NCBI RefSeq assembly: GCF_002860365.1
Contig: NZ_NMWT01000001.1
Coordinates: 150,568-200,919, forward strand
Reading direction: 5' to 3'
Source: Bifidobacterium parmae
GTDB taxonomy: Bacteria; Actinomycetota; Actinomycetes; Actinomycetales; Bifidobacteriaceae
Length of the DNA stretch: 50,352 nucleotides
A program made the translations under genes and the position numbers. The notes beneath the pieces are model-generated. The model had not been told where the DNA came from. It made no database searches and saw only the letters and a list, made by a program, of their open reading frames with translations. This document shows, in pieces, positions 1-8,070 of the stretch; position 1 is the stretch's first letter, and each line of letters starts with the position of its first letter.

Positions 1-656
1 CCGCCGCCACCTACGGCGTCCCGCCGGTCGACGTGGTCCCCGAGGACGTCGTTCCGATGCTCCCGATCAACCCGTACGGCCAGACCAAGCTGTTCGGCGA
101 GTGGATGGCCCGCGCCTGCGAAGGCACCTACGGCATCCGCTTCTGCGCGCTGCGTTACTTCAACGTGGCCGGCTGCGGCCCCGTCGAGCTCGAGGACCCG
201 GCCATCCTCAACCTCATCCCGATGCTGCTCGACCGCCTGAAGAAGGGCAAGGCCCCGCTGATCTTCGGCGACGATTACCCGACCCCGGACGGCACCTGCG
301 TGCGCGACTACATCCACGTCTCCGATCTGGCCGACGCGCACCTCGCTGCCCTCAAGTACCTCGACCGCGACGAGCGCAAGTACGACGCCTTCAACGTCGG
401 CACCGGCGAAGGCACCTCCGTGCGCCAGATCGTCGACGAGCTTAAGAAGGTCACCGGCCTTCCGTTCCAGGAGCACGTCCAGGGCCGTCGTGCCGGCGAC
501 CCGCCGCACCTCATCGGCTCCCCGAAGCGTATCAACGAGGAGATGGGCTGGCACGCCAAGTACGACGTGGAGGACATCGTCGAATCCGCGTGGCGTGCAT
601 GGCAGGCCAACCCGGAGCACCACATCGACGTCGAGCACTGGAAGCAGGCCGACTGA
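1..656 (+). CDS. galE: UDP-glucose 4-epimerase, C-terminal part (5' end outside window)
   Basis: The reading frame is open from base 3 and runs off the left edge, so the Rossmann N-terminus is missing. The visible part begins AATYGVPP, the end of the short-chain dehydrogenase SAATYG stretch. It continues with NPYGQTK, which carries the catalytic YxxxK pair. RDYIHVSDLADAHLAAL and FNVGTGEGTSVRQIV are typical of GalE. The family interconverts UDP-glucose and UDP-galactose with bound NAD+ in the Leloir pathway, which bifidobacteria use for galactose and for sugar-nucleotide precursors. The family is usually about 330-340 residues, so roughly the last 218 are here. A GC-rich hairpin follows the stop. 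A related UDP-sugar epimerase is possible but less likely. Confidence 0.93.
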   Translation, partial: AATYGVPPVDVVPEDVVPMLPINPYGQTKLFGEWMARACEGTYGIRFCALRYFNVAGCGPVELEDPAILNLIPMLLDRLKKGKAPLIFGDDYPTPDGTCVRDYIHVSDLADAHLAALKYLDRDERKYDAFNVGTGEGTSVRQIVDELKKVTGLPFQEHVQGRRAGDPPHLIGSPKRINEEMGWHAKYDVEDIVESAWRAWQANPEHHIDVEHWKQAD

Positions 657-708
657 GATCGTTGCCCGGTGACGGCGGCCGGCTGTGCCGGTCGATTCCT
701 TGTGGCTC

Positions 709-743
709 CGTGGGGCGCATCCGTTCGTCGGAGGCGCCCCACG
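709..743 (+). terminator. Hairpin downstream of galE
   Basis: A perfect 10-bp stem (CGTGGGGCGC at 709-718 with its complement at 734-743) encloses a 15-nt loop. A weak T-rich stretch follows (TGCGTTTCGGTTT). It lies about 50 nt after the galE stop and before the tRNA promoter, which suits a factor-independent terminator, though the U-tract is poor. Confidence 0.5.
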
Positions 744-881
744 TGCGTTTCGGTTTCGGGGTGCCCGTGGGGTGTGGGCGTTTCGTCGGCATATCGTGCT
801 TCGTCATGTATGGAGCCCTGCACCTCAAGGTCGTGTGGGATATGGCGTAAACTGTTGCGATATAAGGCGACACGCCGTAAG

Positions 882-909
882 TTGCATGATGCTTCGGATT
901 GAGTAATAT
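882..909 (+). promoter_or_regulatory. Putative sigma70-type promoter for the tRNA pair
   Basis: TTGCAT (882-887) and TAATAT (904-909) are separated by 16 nt. A transcript would start about 30 nt upstream of the tRNA-Asp 5' end, a normal distance for a processed tRNA leader. The call rests on sequence match only. Confidence 0.5.
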
Positions 910-945
910 ATTCACTCGTTGCCTCACGGAAACGCGAGAAACAAC

Positions 946-1019
946 GGCCGCGTAGCTCAGTTGGTTAGAGCGCCGCCCTGTCACGGCGGAGGTCGCCGGT
1001 TCAAGTCCGGTCGTGGTCG
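946..1019 (+). tRNA. tRNA-Asp (GTC)
   Basis: This is a 74-nt cloverleaf. The acceptor arm GGCCGCG pairs with CGTGGTC (two G-U pairs), with discriminator G1019. The D arm contains AGCTCAGTTGGTTAGAGC. The anticodon stem CCGCC/GGCGG encloses loop CTGTCAC, with anticodon GTC at 980-982. The T arm contains GGTTCAAGTCC. CCA is not encoded (the next bases are CT), so it must be added after transcription. Confidence 0.97.
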
Positions 1020-1064
1020 CTAGGATGATTAGGAATCCGGTTTCGGGTTCATTGATTGTCCAAT

Positions 1065-1140
1065 GGCTCTGTAGCTCAGTTGGTAGAGCGAGCGACTGAA
1101 AATCGCTAGGTCAACGGATCGACGCCGTTCGGAGCCACCA
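1065..1140 (+). tRNA. tRNA-Phe (GAA)
   Basis: This is a 76-nt cloverleaf including an encoded CCA at 1138-1140. The acceptor arm GGCTCTG pairs with CGGAGCC. The anticodon stem AGCGA/TCGCT encloses loop CTGAAAA, with GAA at 1098-1100. It lies 45 nt after tRNA-Asp, so the two are probably co-transcribed. Unlike its neighbour it carries a genomic CCA. Confidence 0.97.
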
Positions 1141-1143
1141 CGG

Positions 1144-1184
1144 AAACCCCCGTGAGCCAAGCAATAGCAAGGCTCACGGGGTTT
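1144..1184 (+). terminator. Terminator-like hairpin after tRNA-Phe
   Basis: AAACCCC-(C)-GTGAGCC at 1144-1158 pairs with GGCTCACGGGGTTT at 1171-1184, a 14-bp stem with one bulged C and a 12-nt loop. It starts 3 nt after the tRNA CCA end. The A-tract/T-tract flanks of the stem fit a tRNA-unit terminator. Confidence 0.75.
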
Positions 1185-1306
1185 CGCATATCCGCCGTCA
1201 CGGTCTGCATTTTTCCTCAACTCTGCATTTACTCTGCACATTCACTGGCAAAAAGGGTGTTCGACACGCCCGGTGTGGATGTTCGCAGGGTTAATGGGTT
1301 AAGGGT

Positions 1307-1385
1307 CAAAACGTGGGTCTTATTGGGTTAAGTAAAGAAACGTGGGTCTTATTGGTGGGTAATAGACAAAACGGGGGTCTTATCC
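1307..1385 (+). repeat. Three iteron-like direct repeats (ACGTGGGTCTTATTG)
   Basis: The core (A)AACGTGGGTCTTATTGG begins near 1311 and 1340. A diverged third copy, ACGGGGGTCTTAT, begins at 1371. Spacing is 29 and 31 bp, about three helical turns. GGGTTAA-like sequences precede the copies. No adjacent replication gene is present. Confidence 0.7.
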
Positions 1386-1411
1386 GCAACAACCGTCGAG
1401 ACGCATGCTTG

Positions 1412-1453
1412 ATGAAACGAGTCCGTTGGTTCATGAAACGAGTCCGTTGGTTC
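1412..1453 (+). repeat. Perfect 21-bp tandem duplication
   Basis: A 21-bp unit starting ATGAAACGAGTCCG and ending TTGGTTC occurs twice back to back (1412-1432 and 1433-1453) without a mismatch, inside the gene-free interval. This indicates recent slippage or a repeated protein site. Confidence 0.9.
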
Positions 1454-1693
1454 CTGTCCGCATTGTTTCGCTGGGGAAAGCCTCGGTGAAACGATATGGA
1501 TGGCGGGAGGCCCACTCGGTTCGCTGATCGCATGTAGTGAACCGATATGGTCGGCGCGTGGCCCGAGTGTTTCGCTGTGGTGATTCATGGACGTTGCATC
1601 GTGGCCACAATGATTCGCTGACGACCGTGGTGAAGCGTTCTTGCTCCCGCGTGGCCGGTTTGTTTCGCTGTGGAGAATCGTGGGCGGTGTGGT

Positions 1694-1817
1694 GTGGTCG
1701 GGTTGTTTCGCGGTGGCGATGCGTGACCGTTGCGTTGTGCCCGTAATGGTCCGCTGGTGGGCTGCGGTGAACCAGAGCGGTTCCGACGTGGTCGGGTTGT
1801 TTCGCGGTGGCGATGCG
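1694..1817 (+). repeat. Pair of identical 30-bp repeats, 94 bp apart
   Basis: The 30-bp sequence beginning GTGGTCGGGTTGTTTCGC and ending GGCGATGCG is found at 1694-1723 and again at 1788-1817, identical at every base. Shorter variants (GTTTCGCTGTGG) lie at about 1588 and 1660, so these are the best-preserved members of a degenerate local family. Confidence 0.85.
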
Positions 1818-1973
1818 CGGGGGGTGTGGTGTGGCCGGATTGATTCGCGGTGATGGGCGGGGTGCAACGGTTCACGGGCGGAATGAGGCGCCGGTTCCAT
1901 ATAGTGACCATATCGCGGGCGTTCGTCCGAAACGTGAACCGCATGGTGGTCGCCCGGACCGCCCCGCGTTTCA

Positions 1974-2423
1974 ATGGTGGGCATGAACGATACGAACAAC
2001 GAAGACGGGCATATCGATTTCTATGTGGCGGGGCCGTTCTTCGACCCGGAACAGGCTCATAGCATGGAACGTCTCGAAGACGTGCTGGAAAGCCACGGCA
2101 AGACGCTGTTCAAGCCGCGTTTCGCCAGCCAGATCGAGGAGGTCGGGCCGGAAGGCTGCTTCGCCGACGACATCAGGGGCATCGACGCCGCCGACGCCGT
2201 CATCGCGAACCTCATGGACGAGGACGCCGGCACGATGTTCGAGATCGGATACGCGTACGCGCTCGGCAAGCCGGTGTACGGCTACCGTGACGAACTCACG
2301 CCGATGGACCGCGTGAACCTGATGGTCGCGCAGGCCGTGAAGGCCGTGTTCAACGGTCCCGAGGATCTCGCGAAATACCTTGAGACCGGCGAACACGAGG
2401 AAGTGGATTACATCCAGTTCTGA
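1974..2423 (+). CDS. Nucleoside 2-deoxyribosyltransferase family protein
   Basis: The product is 149 residues with the fold signature of nucleoside 2-deoxyribosyltransferases. These are the N-terminal IDFYVAGPFF, the central DDIRGIDAADAVIANLM, and DAGTMFEIGYAYALGKPVYGY, whose Glu in the GTxFEIGYA motif is the family's catalytic nucleophile. Such enzymes exchange or hydrolyse the base of 2'-deoxynucleosides or nucleotides in salvage or pool cleaning; the exact substrate cannot be read from sequence. The length is normal. The start is uncertain: ATG at 1974 and ATG at 1983 are in frame and neither has a well-placed Shine-Dalgarno. It converges with the next gene, 4 bp between stops. Confidence 0.85.
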   Translation: MVGMNDTNNEDGHIDFYVAGPFFDPEQAHSMERLEDVLESHGKTLFKPRFASQIEEVGPEGCFADDIRGIDAADAVIANLMDEDAGTMFEIGYAYALGKPVYGYRDELTPMDRVNLMVAQAVKAVFNGPEDLAKYLETGEHEEVDYIQF

Positions 2424-2427
2424 GCGA

Positions 2428-3732
2428 TCACGCCTTCCACCAGGGGCGCAACGGGTACCACTTGCCGTCCGGGTGGCCGGCGCGGTCCGGCCGCACGGCG
2501 AGGAACTGGTGGATCTGGATGCCGTCGAGTTCGAAGTTGAGCGCGCAGGCCGCCATGTACAGGCCCCACACCTTCGCCCGTTCGAAGCCGACCTGCCTGA
2601 CCGCGTCCTCCCAATGCTCGGACAGGTTGTGGTTCCAATGGTGCAGCGTCAGCGCATAATGCTGGCGCAGGTTCTCCTGATGCACCACGTTGAATCCGGC
2701 GTCGTGGATGCATGATTCGATAAATCCCGGCGCGCCCAGGTCGCCGTCGGGGAAGATGTAGCGGTCGAGGAACTCGTCGGTGCCCGGCTTGCCGTCCGGC
2801 TTGTCGTGGCTGATCGTGATCTGGTGGTTGAGGAGGCGTCCCATCGGCTTCAGGAGCTTGAACATCTCCTCGAAGTAGCTCCGGTAGTTCTTCACGCCCA
2901 CATGCTCCATCATGCCGATCGAGCTGATGCCGTCGAAGTCGCGTTCCGGCACCTCGCGGTAGTCCTGCACGCGCACTTCGGCGAGGTCGGCGAGGCCCTC
3001 GCGTTCGATCCACTCGTTCGCGTACGCCGCCTGCTCCTTGGAGAGCGTGACGCCGAGCGCCCTGACGCCGCGGCGCGCGGCCGCGATGACCATCGAACCC
3101 CAGCCGCACCCGATGTCGAGCAGGCGCTGGCCGGGCTGCAATCCGAGCTTGTCGAGGATGAGGCGCAGCTTGTTGGCCTGTGCGTCCTCGAGGCTCATGT
3201 CCTCGTTCTCGAACACCGCGCAGGTGTAGGTCATCGACGGCCCGAGGAAGTCCGCGTAGAACTCGTTGGACATGTCGTAGTGGAAGCTCACCGTCTCCGA
3301 ATCGGCTTTCTCGGTGTGGGGAAGCAGTCCCTCCTTGATGCGGGCGAACTTGCTCGGTCCTTCGGTGGCCGGCACCGGAGGCCTCCTGAATCCGTGGCTC
3401 AGGATCCCGGCCGTCACGCGCGCCATCGAGACCGGCGTGACCGGCTTGACGTACTTCGCCATCGACACCATCGCGCGCATCGCCGGATACGGGTCGGCGT
3501 AGTCGATGCCCTCCACGTCGAAATCGCCGAGCACGTACGCGCGCACGATGCCGATCTCGTTCGGATGCGCGAGCAGCTGGTACATGCAGTTCGGGCTGGT
3601 GATGCGCACCTTGAGCGCCGCGTCGGCCGCGCCGAAATGCGAGCCGTCGAACGCGTCCACCCTCACGGGCGCGTCGTCCTTCAGGAACAGTCCCACCATT
3701 TCGCCGACCGTCATCGATTTCCCGTTCGCCAT
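2428..3732 (-). CDS. cfa: Cyclopropane-fatty-acyl-phospholipid synthase family methyltransferase
   Basis: The product is 434 residues. The N-terminal half matches the lipid-binding part of the CFA/mycolic acid cyclopropane synthase family. The C-terminal half is a SAM methyltransferase with motif I LLDIGCGWGSMVIAAARR, then ISSIGMMEHVGVKNY, where the family places bicarbonate and active-site residues, then DRYIFPDGDLGAPGFI. The enzyme adds a SAM-derived methylene to cis double bonds of membrane phospholipid acyl chains, a stress and acid-tolerance modification. The ATG at 3732 is preceded by a strong GGAGGTG. Close family members with other SAM-dependent lipid activity cannot be excluded. The fucO gene is divergent. 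Confidence 0.88.
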   Translation of the reverse strand: MANGKSMTVGEMVGLFLKDDAPVRVDAFDGSHFGAADAALKVRITSPNCMYQLLAHPNEIGIVRAYVLGDFDVEGIDYADPYPAMRAMVSMAKYVKPVTPVSMARVTAGILSHGFRRPPVPATEGPSKFARIKEGLLPHTEKADSETVSFHYDMSNEFYADFLGPSMTYTCAVFENEDMSLEDAQANKLRLILDKLGLQPGQRLLDIGCGWGSMVIAAARRGVRALGVTLSKEQAAYANEWIEREGLADLAEVRVQDYREVPERDFDGISSIGMMEHVGVKNYRSYFEEMFKLLKPMGRLLNHQITISHDKPDGKPGTDEFLDRYIFPDGDLGAPGFIESCIHDAGFNVVHQENLRQHYALTLHHWNHNLSEHWEDAVRQVGFERAKVWGLYMAACALNFELDGIQIHQFLAVRPDRAGHPDGKWYPLRPWWKA

Positions 3733-4109
3733 GATTCACCTCCGGTCCCCGTGGCGGGAGATGGCGTCTCCCGCACGCGCGCTTGTGCGTACGCGTGTCC
3801 GCATTGCTGCGTGTCCGCGCGTCCCTGTGTGTTCATGCATCGTCATTCCCCATGATGCACGGCCCATCGTAGTCCCGTCCGATACGGTGGAAACGCCGTG
3901 CGCCCGTAGGTTTTTCCCGGGGTCGGCCCCATGCGTCGCGCACGCGGTTCGCACACGATTCGGGCCGTGGCGGAACACGCGTTCCGAATATTCCCGCCGA
4001 TAATGCTGGCAACGTTCACATTCAGGAGTAGACTGAGGAACCGTCGGGCGGCGCAGCGATGTACCGGCCCACAGCAGCAAGGCAAAGACACAGCTTAAAG
4101 GAGAGCCTT
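3733..4109. other. Divergent intergenic region between cfa and fucO
   Basis: These 377 bp hold no supported gene and should contain the divergent promoters. Visible elements are the cfa Shine-Dalgarno at 3736-3742, a 6-bp inverted repeat CGGAAC-ACGC-GTTCCG around 3971-3986 that could be an operator for fucO, and the fucO Shine-Dalgarno AAAGGAG at 4097-4103. I could not choose a -35/-10 pair with confidence. Confidence 0.5.
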
Positions 4110-5261
4110 ATGGTCTATCGCATGATTTTCAACCAGACCGCCTACTTCGGACGTGGCGCGATCAAGGAGATCCCGACCGTCGCCAAGCAGCACGGCTTCA
4201 CGAAGGCGTTCATCGTCACCGATCCGGTCCTGCTGGAGACCGGCACCGCCGAGAAGGTCACCAAGGTCCTCGACGAGGCCGGCCTGCCGTACGAGGTGTT
4301 CTCCAACGTCAAGCCGAACCCGCCGGTCGAGTGCATCAAGGACGGCGTCGAGAAGTTCGCGGCCTCCGGCGCCGACTTCCTGATCGGTCTGGGCGGCGGC
4401 TCCCCGCAGGACACCTGCAAGGGCATCGGCATCATCACCGCCAACCCGGAGTTCTCCGACGTGCTGTCCCTTGAGGGCGTGGCCGACACGAAGAACCCGT
4501 CCGTGCCGATCTTCGGCGTGCCGACCACCGCCGGCACCGCCTCCGAGACCACCATCAACTACGTGATCACCGACACGGCCAACAAGCGCAAGTTTGTGGC
4601 CGTCGACCCGCACGACATCCCGATCGTCGCGTTCGTCGACCCGGATCTGACCGATTCGATGCCGCGCGGCCTCAAGGTCGCCACCGGCCTCGACGCCCTG
4701 ACCCACGCGATCGAGGGCTACATCACGCCGGGCTCGTGGAGCCTGTCCGACTGCCTGTCGATGCAGACGATCCGCATGATCGCGAAGAACCTCGCCAAGT
4801 CCGCCGACGGCGACATCCCGGCCGGCGAGCAGATGGCGTACGCCTCCTACATCACCGGCATGGCCTACTCGAACGTCGGCCTCGGCCTGGTTCACGGCAT
4901 GGCCCACCCGCTGGGCGGCCGTCTGGGCGTCGCGCACGGTGTCGCCAACGGCATCCTGCTGGCCCCGGTCATGGAGTACAACAAGGACTACACGGGCGAG
5001 AAGTACCGTGACATCGCCGACGCGTTCGGCGTCGAGGACGCCTACACGGGCGATCTGGAGAAGGTGCGCGAGGAGGCCGTGCAGGCCGTCCACAAGCTCA
5101 CCGTGGACCTGAAGAACCCGACCAAGATCTCCGAGGTCGGCGCCACCGAGGCGGATCTCGCCCCGCTCGCCCACGACGCGTTCAACGACGTGTGCACCCC
5201 GGGCAACCCGCGCAAGGCCACCGAGGAGGAGATCCTCGCCATCTACAAGTCGCTGATGTGA
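4110..5261 (+). CDS. fucO: Lactaldehyde reductase (1,2-propanediol oxidoreductase)
   Basis: The 383-residue product matches the iron-dependent group III alcohol dehydrogenase FucO along its whole length. Metal ligands are visible as Asp195 and His199 (DALTHAIEGY), His262 (HGMAHPLGG) and His276 (HGVANG), each one less than in E. coli FucO. GGGSPQDTCKGIG is the NAD-binding loop. The C-terminal DVCTPGNPRKAT also matches. The enzyme reduces lactaldehyde from fucose or rhamnose breakdown to 1,2-propanediol with NADH, which supports redox balance during fucose use. The ATG at 4110 is chosen because AAAGGAGAGCC precedes it; the frame is open further upstream without a comparable site. No other fucose genes are adjacent. 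Confidence 0.94.
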   Translation: MVYRMIFNQTAYFGRGAIKEIPTVAKQHGFTKAFIVTDPVLLETGTAEKVTKVLDEAGLPYEVFSNVKPNPPVECIKDGVEKFAASGADFLIGLGGGSPQDTCKGIGIITANPEFSDVLSLEGVADTKNPSVPIFGVPTTAGTASETTINYVITDTANKRKFVAVDPHDIPIVAFVDPDLTDSMPRGLKVATGLDALTHAIEGYITPGSWSLSDCLSMQTIRMIAKNLAKSADGDIPAGEQMAYASYITGMAYSNVGLGLVHGMAHPLGGRLGVAHGVANGILLAPVMEYNKDYTGEKYRDIADAFGVEDAYTGDLEKVREEAVQAVHKLTVDLKNPTKISEVGATEADLAPLAHDAFNDVCTPGNPRKATEEEILAIYKSLM

Positions 5262-5268
5262 TGTCGCC

Positions 5269-5301
5269 CGCGCTCCCATGCGGCATACGCACGGGAGCGC
5301 G
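5269..5301 (+). terminator. Hairpin after fucO
   Basis: CGCGCTCCC (5269-5277) pairs with GGGAGCGCG (5293-5301) around a 15-nt loop, 8 nt after the fucO stop. There is no clear T-tract, so termination would rely on the stem, perhaps with the following repeat element. Confidence 0.45.
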
Positions 5302-5313
5302 ACGGATAATGTC

Positions 5314-5426
5314 GGCCCCCGCTGGCGGGGGCTGTCAGCGAAGCTGACTGAGGGTGGTTTCCGAGGTCTTACGGCCGCGACCACCCCCAGTCGCGTTTCA
5401 CGCGACAGCCCCCGCCAGCGGGGGCC
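5314..5426. repeat. BIME-like facing pair of GC-rich repeats
   Basis: A forward unit has stem GCCCCCGCTGGCGGGGGC, then TCAGCGAAGCTGA, then GAGGGTGGT. It faces a reverse unit with GACCACCCCCAGTCGCG, then CGCGACA, then GCCCCCGCCAGCGGGGGC. The whole is a roughly 113-bp imperfect inverted repeat. It fills the gap between two converging genes (fucO and the glycosyltransferase), where it could act as a bidirectional terminator. The same design recurs at several places in the window. Confidence 0.85.
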
Positions 5427-5445
5427 GAGTCATGCCTTGTCGGGA

Positions 5446-6369
5446 CTACTCGTGCTTTTCGTCCCACTCCTCGTCGGTGGGGGTCTCGTCGTAGAACTCG
5501 CGGCCCTCCTTCTCGGCGAGCTCCATCTGCTCGTTGATCCACGCGGCCTCGGCCGGGTTGATGTCGGCCGTGTTGAGCACCTTCTGCCACACCGGGTAGA
5601 ACAGGTGCATCGCCGGGTACATGGCGGTGAACAGGATCTCCGGCTTGTGCTTGCGCCAATGCTGCGGGTGCGCGTCGAACGTGTTGCGGAACCGCTTCAT
5701 GTAGTTGCGGAACGACGAGAGCGACGTGTCCATGCGGCGCGCGCTCATGCCGGCGATCATGCGCGGCGAGTACACGGTCTTGAGCCCCTTGCCCATCAGA
5801 TGCAGGGAGATGTCGATGTCCTCGTGCATCACGTCCGCCTTGTCGCGGCACACCTCGCCGGAGATCTCATGCCATGCGGAGGCGCGCAGCGCCATGTTCG
5901 AGCCGAACAGCAGCGGCTGGCCGCCGTCCGCCTTGTAGATGCGCTTGCGCAGCGAATTGTCGCCCTTCAATCCGAAATGACGCGACGGCATGTCGTAGTA
6001 CATGACCGGACCGGTGGCGCCCATCGCCTGCGGGTCCTCGGTGAAGATGCCGGAGACGACCTCCACCCAGTCGGGTTTGATCATGCAGTCCGCGTCGAAG
6101 CGGCCGAGCACGTCGCCGGTGGCATGGTCGAGACCGTAGTCGCGCGTGGGGATGAGCCCCTGTTCGGCGTCCTGGTGCATGAGCTTGATCGGCGCTTCGG
6201 GATGCTCCTTGATGAACCGTTCGACGATCTCGCAGGTGTTGTCGGTGGAACGGTTGTCCACGACGATGACTTCGTAGGGCATCACGGTCTGCCGGATCGT
6301 GTTGAGCAGGCAGTCGGCGATGCGTTCGGCCTCGTTCCAGGCCGGGATGACGATCGAGACGTTCAGCAT
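5446..6369 (-). CDS. Family 2 glycosyltransferase
   Basis: With the start at 6369 the product has 307 residues. It opens with the GT2 signature MLNVSIVIPAWNEAERIADCL and has VIVVDNRSTDNTCEIV for nucleotide-sugar binding. FDADCMIKPDW is the metal-binding DxD-type motif, and VMHEDIDISLHLM is the catalytic acidic region. It should be a GT-A inverting enzyme of cell-envelope glycan or glycolipid synthesis; no long membrane segment is seen. An in-frame ATG at 6396 would add MAAALSLVF and other codons reach 6465. I prefer 6369 because GT2 homology starts there, although its Shine-Dalgarno is weak. It is divergent from the AI-2E permease gene. Confidence 0.85.
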   Translation of the reverse strand: MLNVSIVIPAWNEAERIADCLLNTIRQTVMPYEVIVVDNRSTDNTCEIVERFIKEHPEAPIKLMHQDAEQGLIPTRDYGLDHATGDVLGRFDADCMIKPDWVEVVSGIFTEDPQAMGATGPVMYYDMPSRHFGLKGDNSLRKRIYKADGGQPLLFGSNMALRASAWHEISGEVCRDKADVMHEDIDISLHLMGKGLKTVYSPRMIAGMSARRMDTSLSSFRNYMKRFRNTFDAHPQHWRKHKPEILFTAMYPAMHLFYPVWQKVLNTADINPAEAAWINEQMELAEKEGREFYDETPTDEEWDEKHE

Positions 6370-6492
6370 GAAGACCAAGGATAGTGCCGCCGCCATACAC
6401 GGCCCCCGCGCGCAGGGCCCGTACACGCCGCCCGAAAACGAACATCGGGTGAACGGTTCCGCCAATCACCCCCGTCGCTACAATGGGGAGCC

Positions 6493-8070
6493 ATGAATCA
6501 AAGCGTGCGTGACCATACCTCAGACGAGGATGCCGAACAGCGGTGGGATTTCGGCACCCTCTTCCCGTCGAAGGGGGACCCGCGCAAACCGCCGGAATGG
6601 TTCAGCCGCGCGCTGCTCTACGTGGCCATCGCCGTCATCGCGTTCACCTTCTGCTGGCGGTCATGGGGCAAGATCGACTATCTGGTGCTCGACATCGTCA
6701 TCTCGTTCTTCCTCGCGCTCGCCATCGAGCCGATGGTCGTCGCGCTGGTCAAGCACGGGTGGCGGCGCAGCTTCGCCTCGCTGGTGGGCCTGCTCACGGT
6801 GGCGGTCGTCATCGGCGTGCTGTTCTCCCTGTTCGGCAGCATGTTCCTCCAGCAGATGATCGCCATGATCTACGGCATCCCCGCCACCTACGAGCAGATC
6901 CGCTCGTTCGTCGTCGACCAGTTCTCGGTCGACGTCCCGGACATGAACAATCTGGGCGCGGAGCTCATGAAATCCGATCTGGTCAAGAACTTCCAGACCT
7001 CGTGGGTGAGCGACTTCGCCGGCACCGCGATCAGCACGGTCGGCGGCCTGTTCTCGTTCCTGCTGCAGCTGCTCACCGTCGTGATGACCACCTACTACAT
7101 CTCCGCCGCCGGCCCGAAGCTGCGCCGCTCCTTCTGCCAGTGGATGGCGCCCGGCATGCAGAAGCGCTTCCTGCTCGTGTGGACGGTCGCGCAGGACCAG
7201 ATCTCCTCGTTCCTGTTCTCCCGCTCGATCCTCGCGCTCATCAACGCCACGTGCACGGCGATCTTCCTCGAAGTGCTCGACGTGCCCTACTGGCTGCCGC
7301 TCGCCCTGTTCTGCGGCGTCGTCTCCCAGTTCATCCCGACGGTCGGCACGTACATCGGCGGCGCCCTGCCCGTCCTGTTCGCATGGGGCAACCGCGGGTG
7401 GACGTACGCGGTCGCCGTGCTCGTGTTCATCATCGTGTACCAGCAGGTCGAGAACCTGATCCTCTCGCCGATCATCTCCCGCCGCACGATGGACATCAAC
7501 GAGGCGATCGCGTTCCTCGCGGTGCTCGCGTTCGGTTCGCTGTTCGGCGCGCTCGGCGCGTTCCTCGCCCTGCCGGTCACCGCATCGCTGCAGACCATCT
7601 TCCGCGTGTACACGCGCCGCTACGAGCTGGTCGACTCGCCGCTGATGGACGATCCGGTCGGACGCAAGTCGAAGGTGGTCGAGGCGTCCGAGGCGTTCAA
7701 CGAGCACGTGCTGCACCCGATCGGCGAGCATATGCCGCGCGCCGCGAAGGGGTCGACGAGCCGCGTGCCGATGAACGACGAGATCCGCCGTCTGCAGGCG
7801 GAGATCTACGCGATCCCGCACGACGGCGCCGACGGTCGCGCGGACGGCGCCGACGGCGACGCCGCGACCGTGGCGATCCCGCAGGGCGTGCTGAAACGCA
7901 ACGCCGCGACGGGACTGAAAGGCGCGGACGGCGCGGACGCCGGCGCGTCCGGCGCGTCCGGCGACGGCGTCGTCCCCGCCGACACGTCCGATGATTCCGG
8001 TCCGTCCGACGGAACCGGCACGTCCGACACGTCCGATATCCCCGACAACCCGCGTGCGAGGTGGCGCTGA
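6493..8070 (+). CDS. AI-2E family transporter (PerM/YdiK-type membrane protein)
   Basis: The 525-residue product has the AI-2E exporter layout. A first hydrophobic pair (LLYVAIAVIAFTFCW and YLVLDIVISFFLALAIEPMV) is followed by a central region with FSFLLQLLTVVMTTYYIS. The conserved end is WLPLALFCGVVSQFIPTVGTYIGGALPVL, then VYQQVENLILSPIISRRTMDINE, then FGSLFGALGAFLALPVTASLQ. Members export small molecules or ions; autoinducer-2 transport is only one proposed role. The last 120 or so residues form an unusual Gly/Ala/Asp-rich, disordered cytoplasmic tail. The start has GGGGAG 4 nt upstream. The stop overlaps the next start (TGATG), which suggests translational coupling. Confidence 0.85.
   Translation: MNQSVRDHTSDEDAEQRWDFGTLFPSKGDPRKPPEWFSRALLYVAIAVIAFTFCWRSWGKIDYLVLDIVISFFLALAIEPMVVALVKHGWRRSFASLVGLLTVAVVIGVLFSLFGSMFLQQMIAMIYGIPATYEQIRSFVVDQFSVDVPDMNNLGAELMKSDLVKNFQTSWVSDFAGTAISTVGGLFSFLLQLLTVVMTTYYISAAGPKLRRSFCQWMAPGMQKRFLLVWTVAQDQISSFLFSRSILALINATCTAIFLEVLDVPYWLPLALFCGVVSQFIPTVGTYIGGALPVLFAWGNRGWTYAVAVLVFIIVYQQVENLILSPIISRRTMDINEAIAFLAVLAFGSLFGALGAFLALPVTASLQTIFRVYTRRYELVDSPLMDDPVGRKSKVVEASEAFNEHVLHPIGEHMPRAAKGSTSRVPMNDEIRRLQAEIYAIPHDGADGRADGADGDAATVAIPQGVLKRNAATGLKGADGADAGASGASGDGVVPADTSDDSGPSDGTGTSDTSDIPDNPRARWR

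Larger units (their letters stand above)
1188..1973. other. Gene-free interval with degenerate repeats
   Basis: I find no convincing gene here. Open frames on both strands are short, low in complexity and have no recognisable family. The interval instead carries several repeat families, annotated separately. A loosely repeated unit of the form TGAAxCG...GTGGCC...TGTTTCGC(T/G)GTGG recurs from about 1486 to 1860. It separates the tRNA pair from the nucleoside deoxyribosyltransferase gene. Confidence 0.6.

Noticed and set aside
1065-1300. A phage or island attachment site at tRNA-Phe
   Set aside because: I found no second copy of the tRNA 3' end and no integrase within the window.
1349-1999. 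Open frames on both strands in the interval before the deoxyribosyltransferase gene
   Set aside because: They are low in complexity and translate repeated DNA, with no Shine-Dalgarno and no family signature.
2408-3855. Overlapping long frames on both strands across the cfa gene
   Set aside because: The methyltransferase frame has full-length family motifs and a strong ribosome binding site; the others have neither.
5314-5426. Dispersed repeat pairs as insertion sequences
   Set aside because: They carry no transposase frame and are only 40-110 bp; they are better described as REP/BIME-like repeats.
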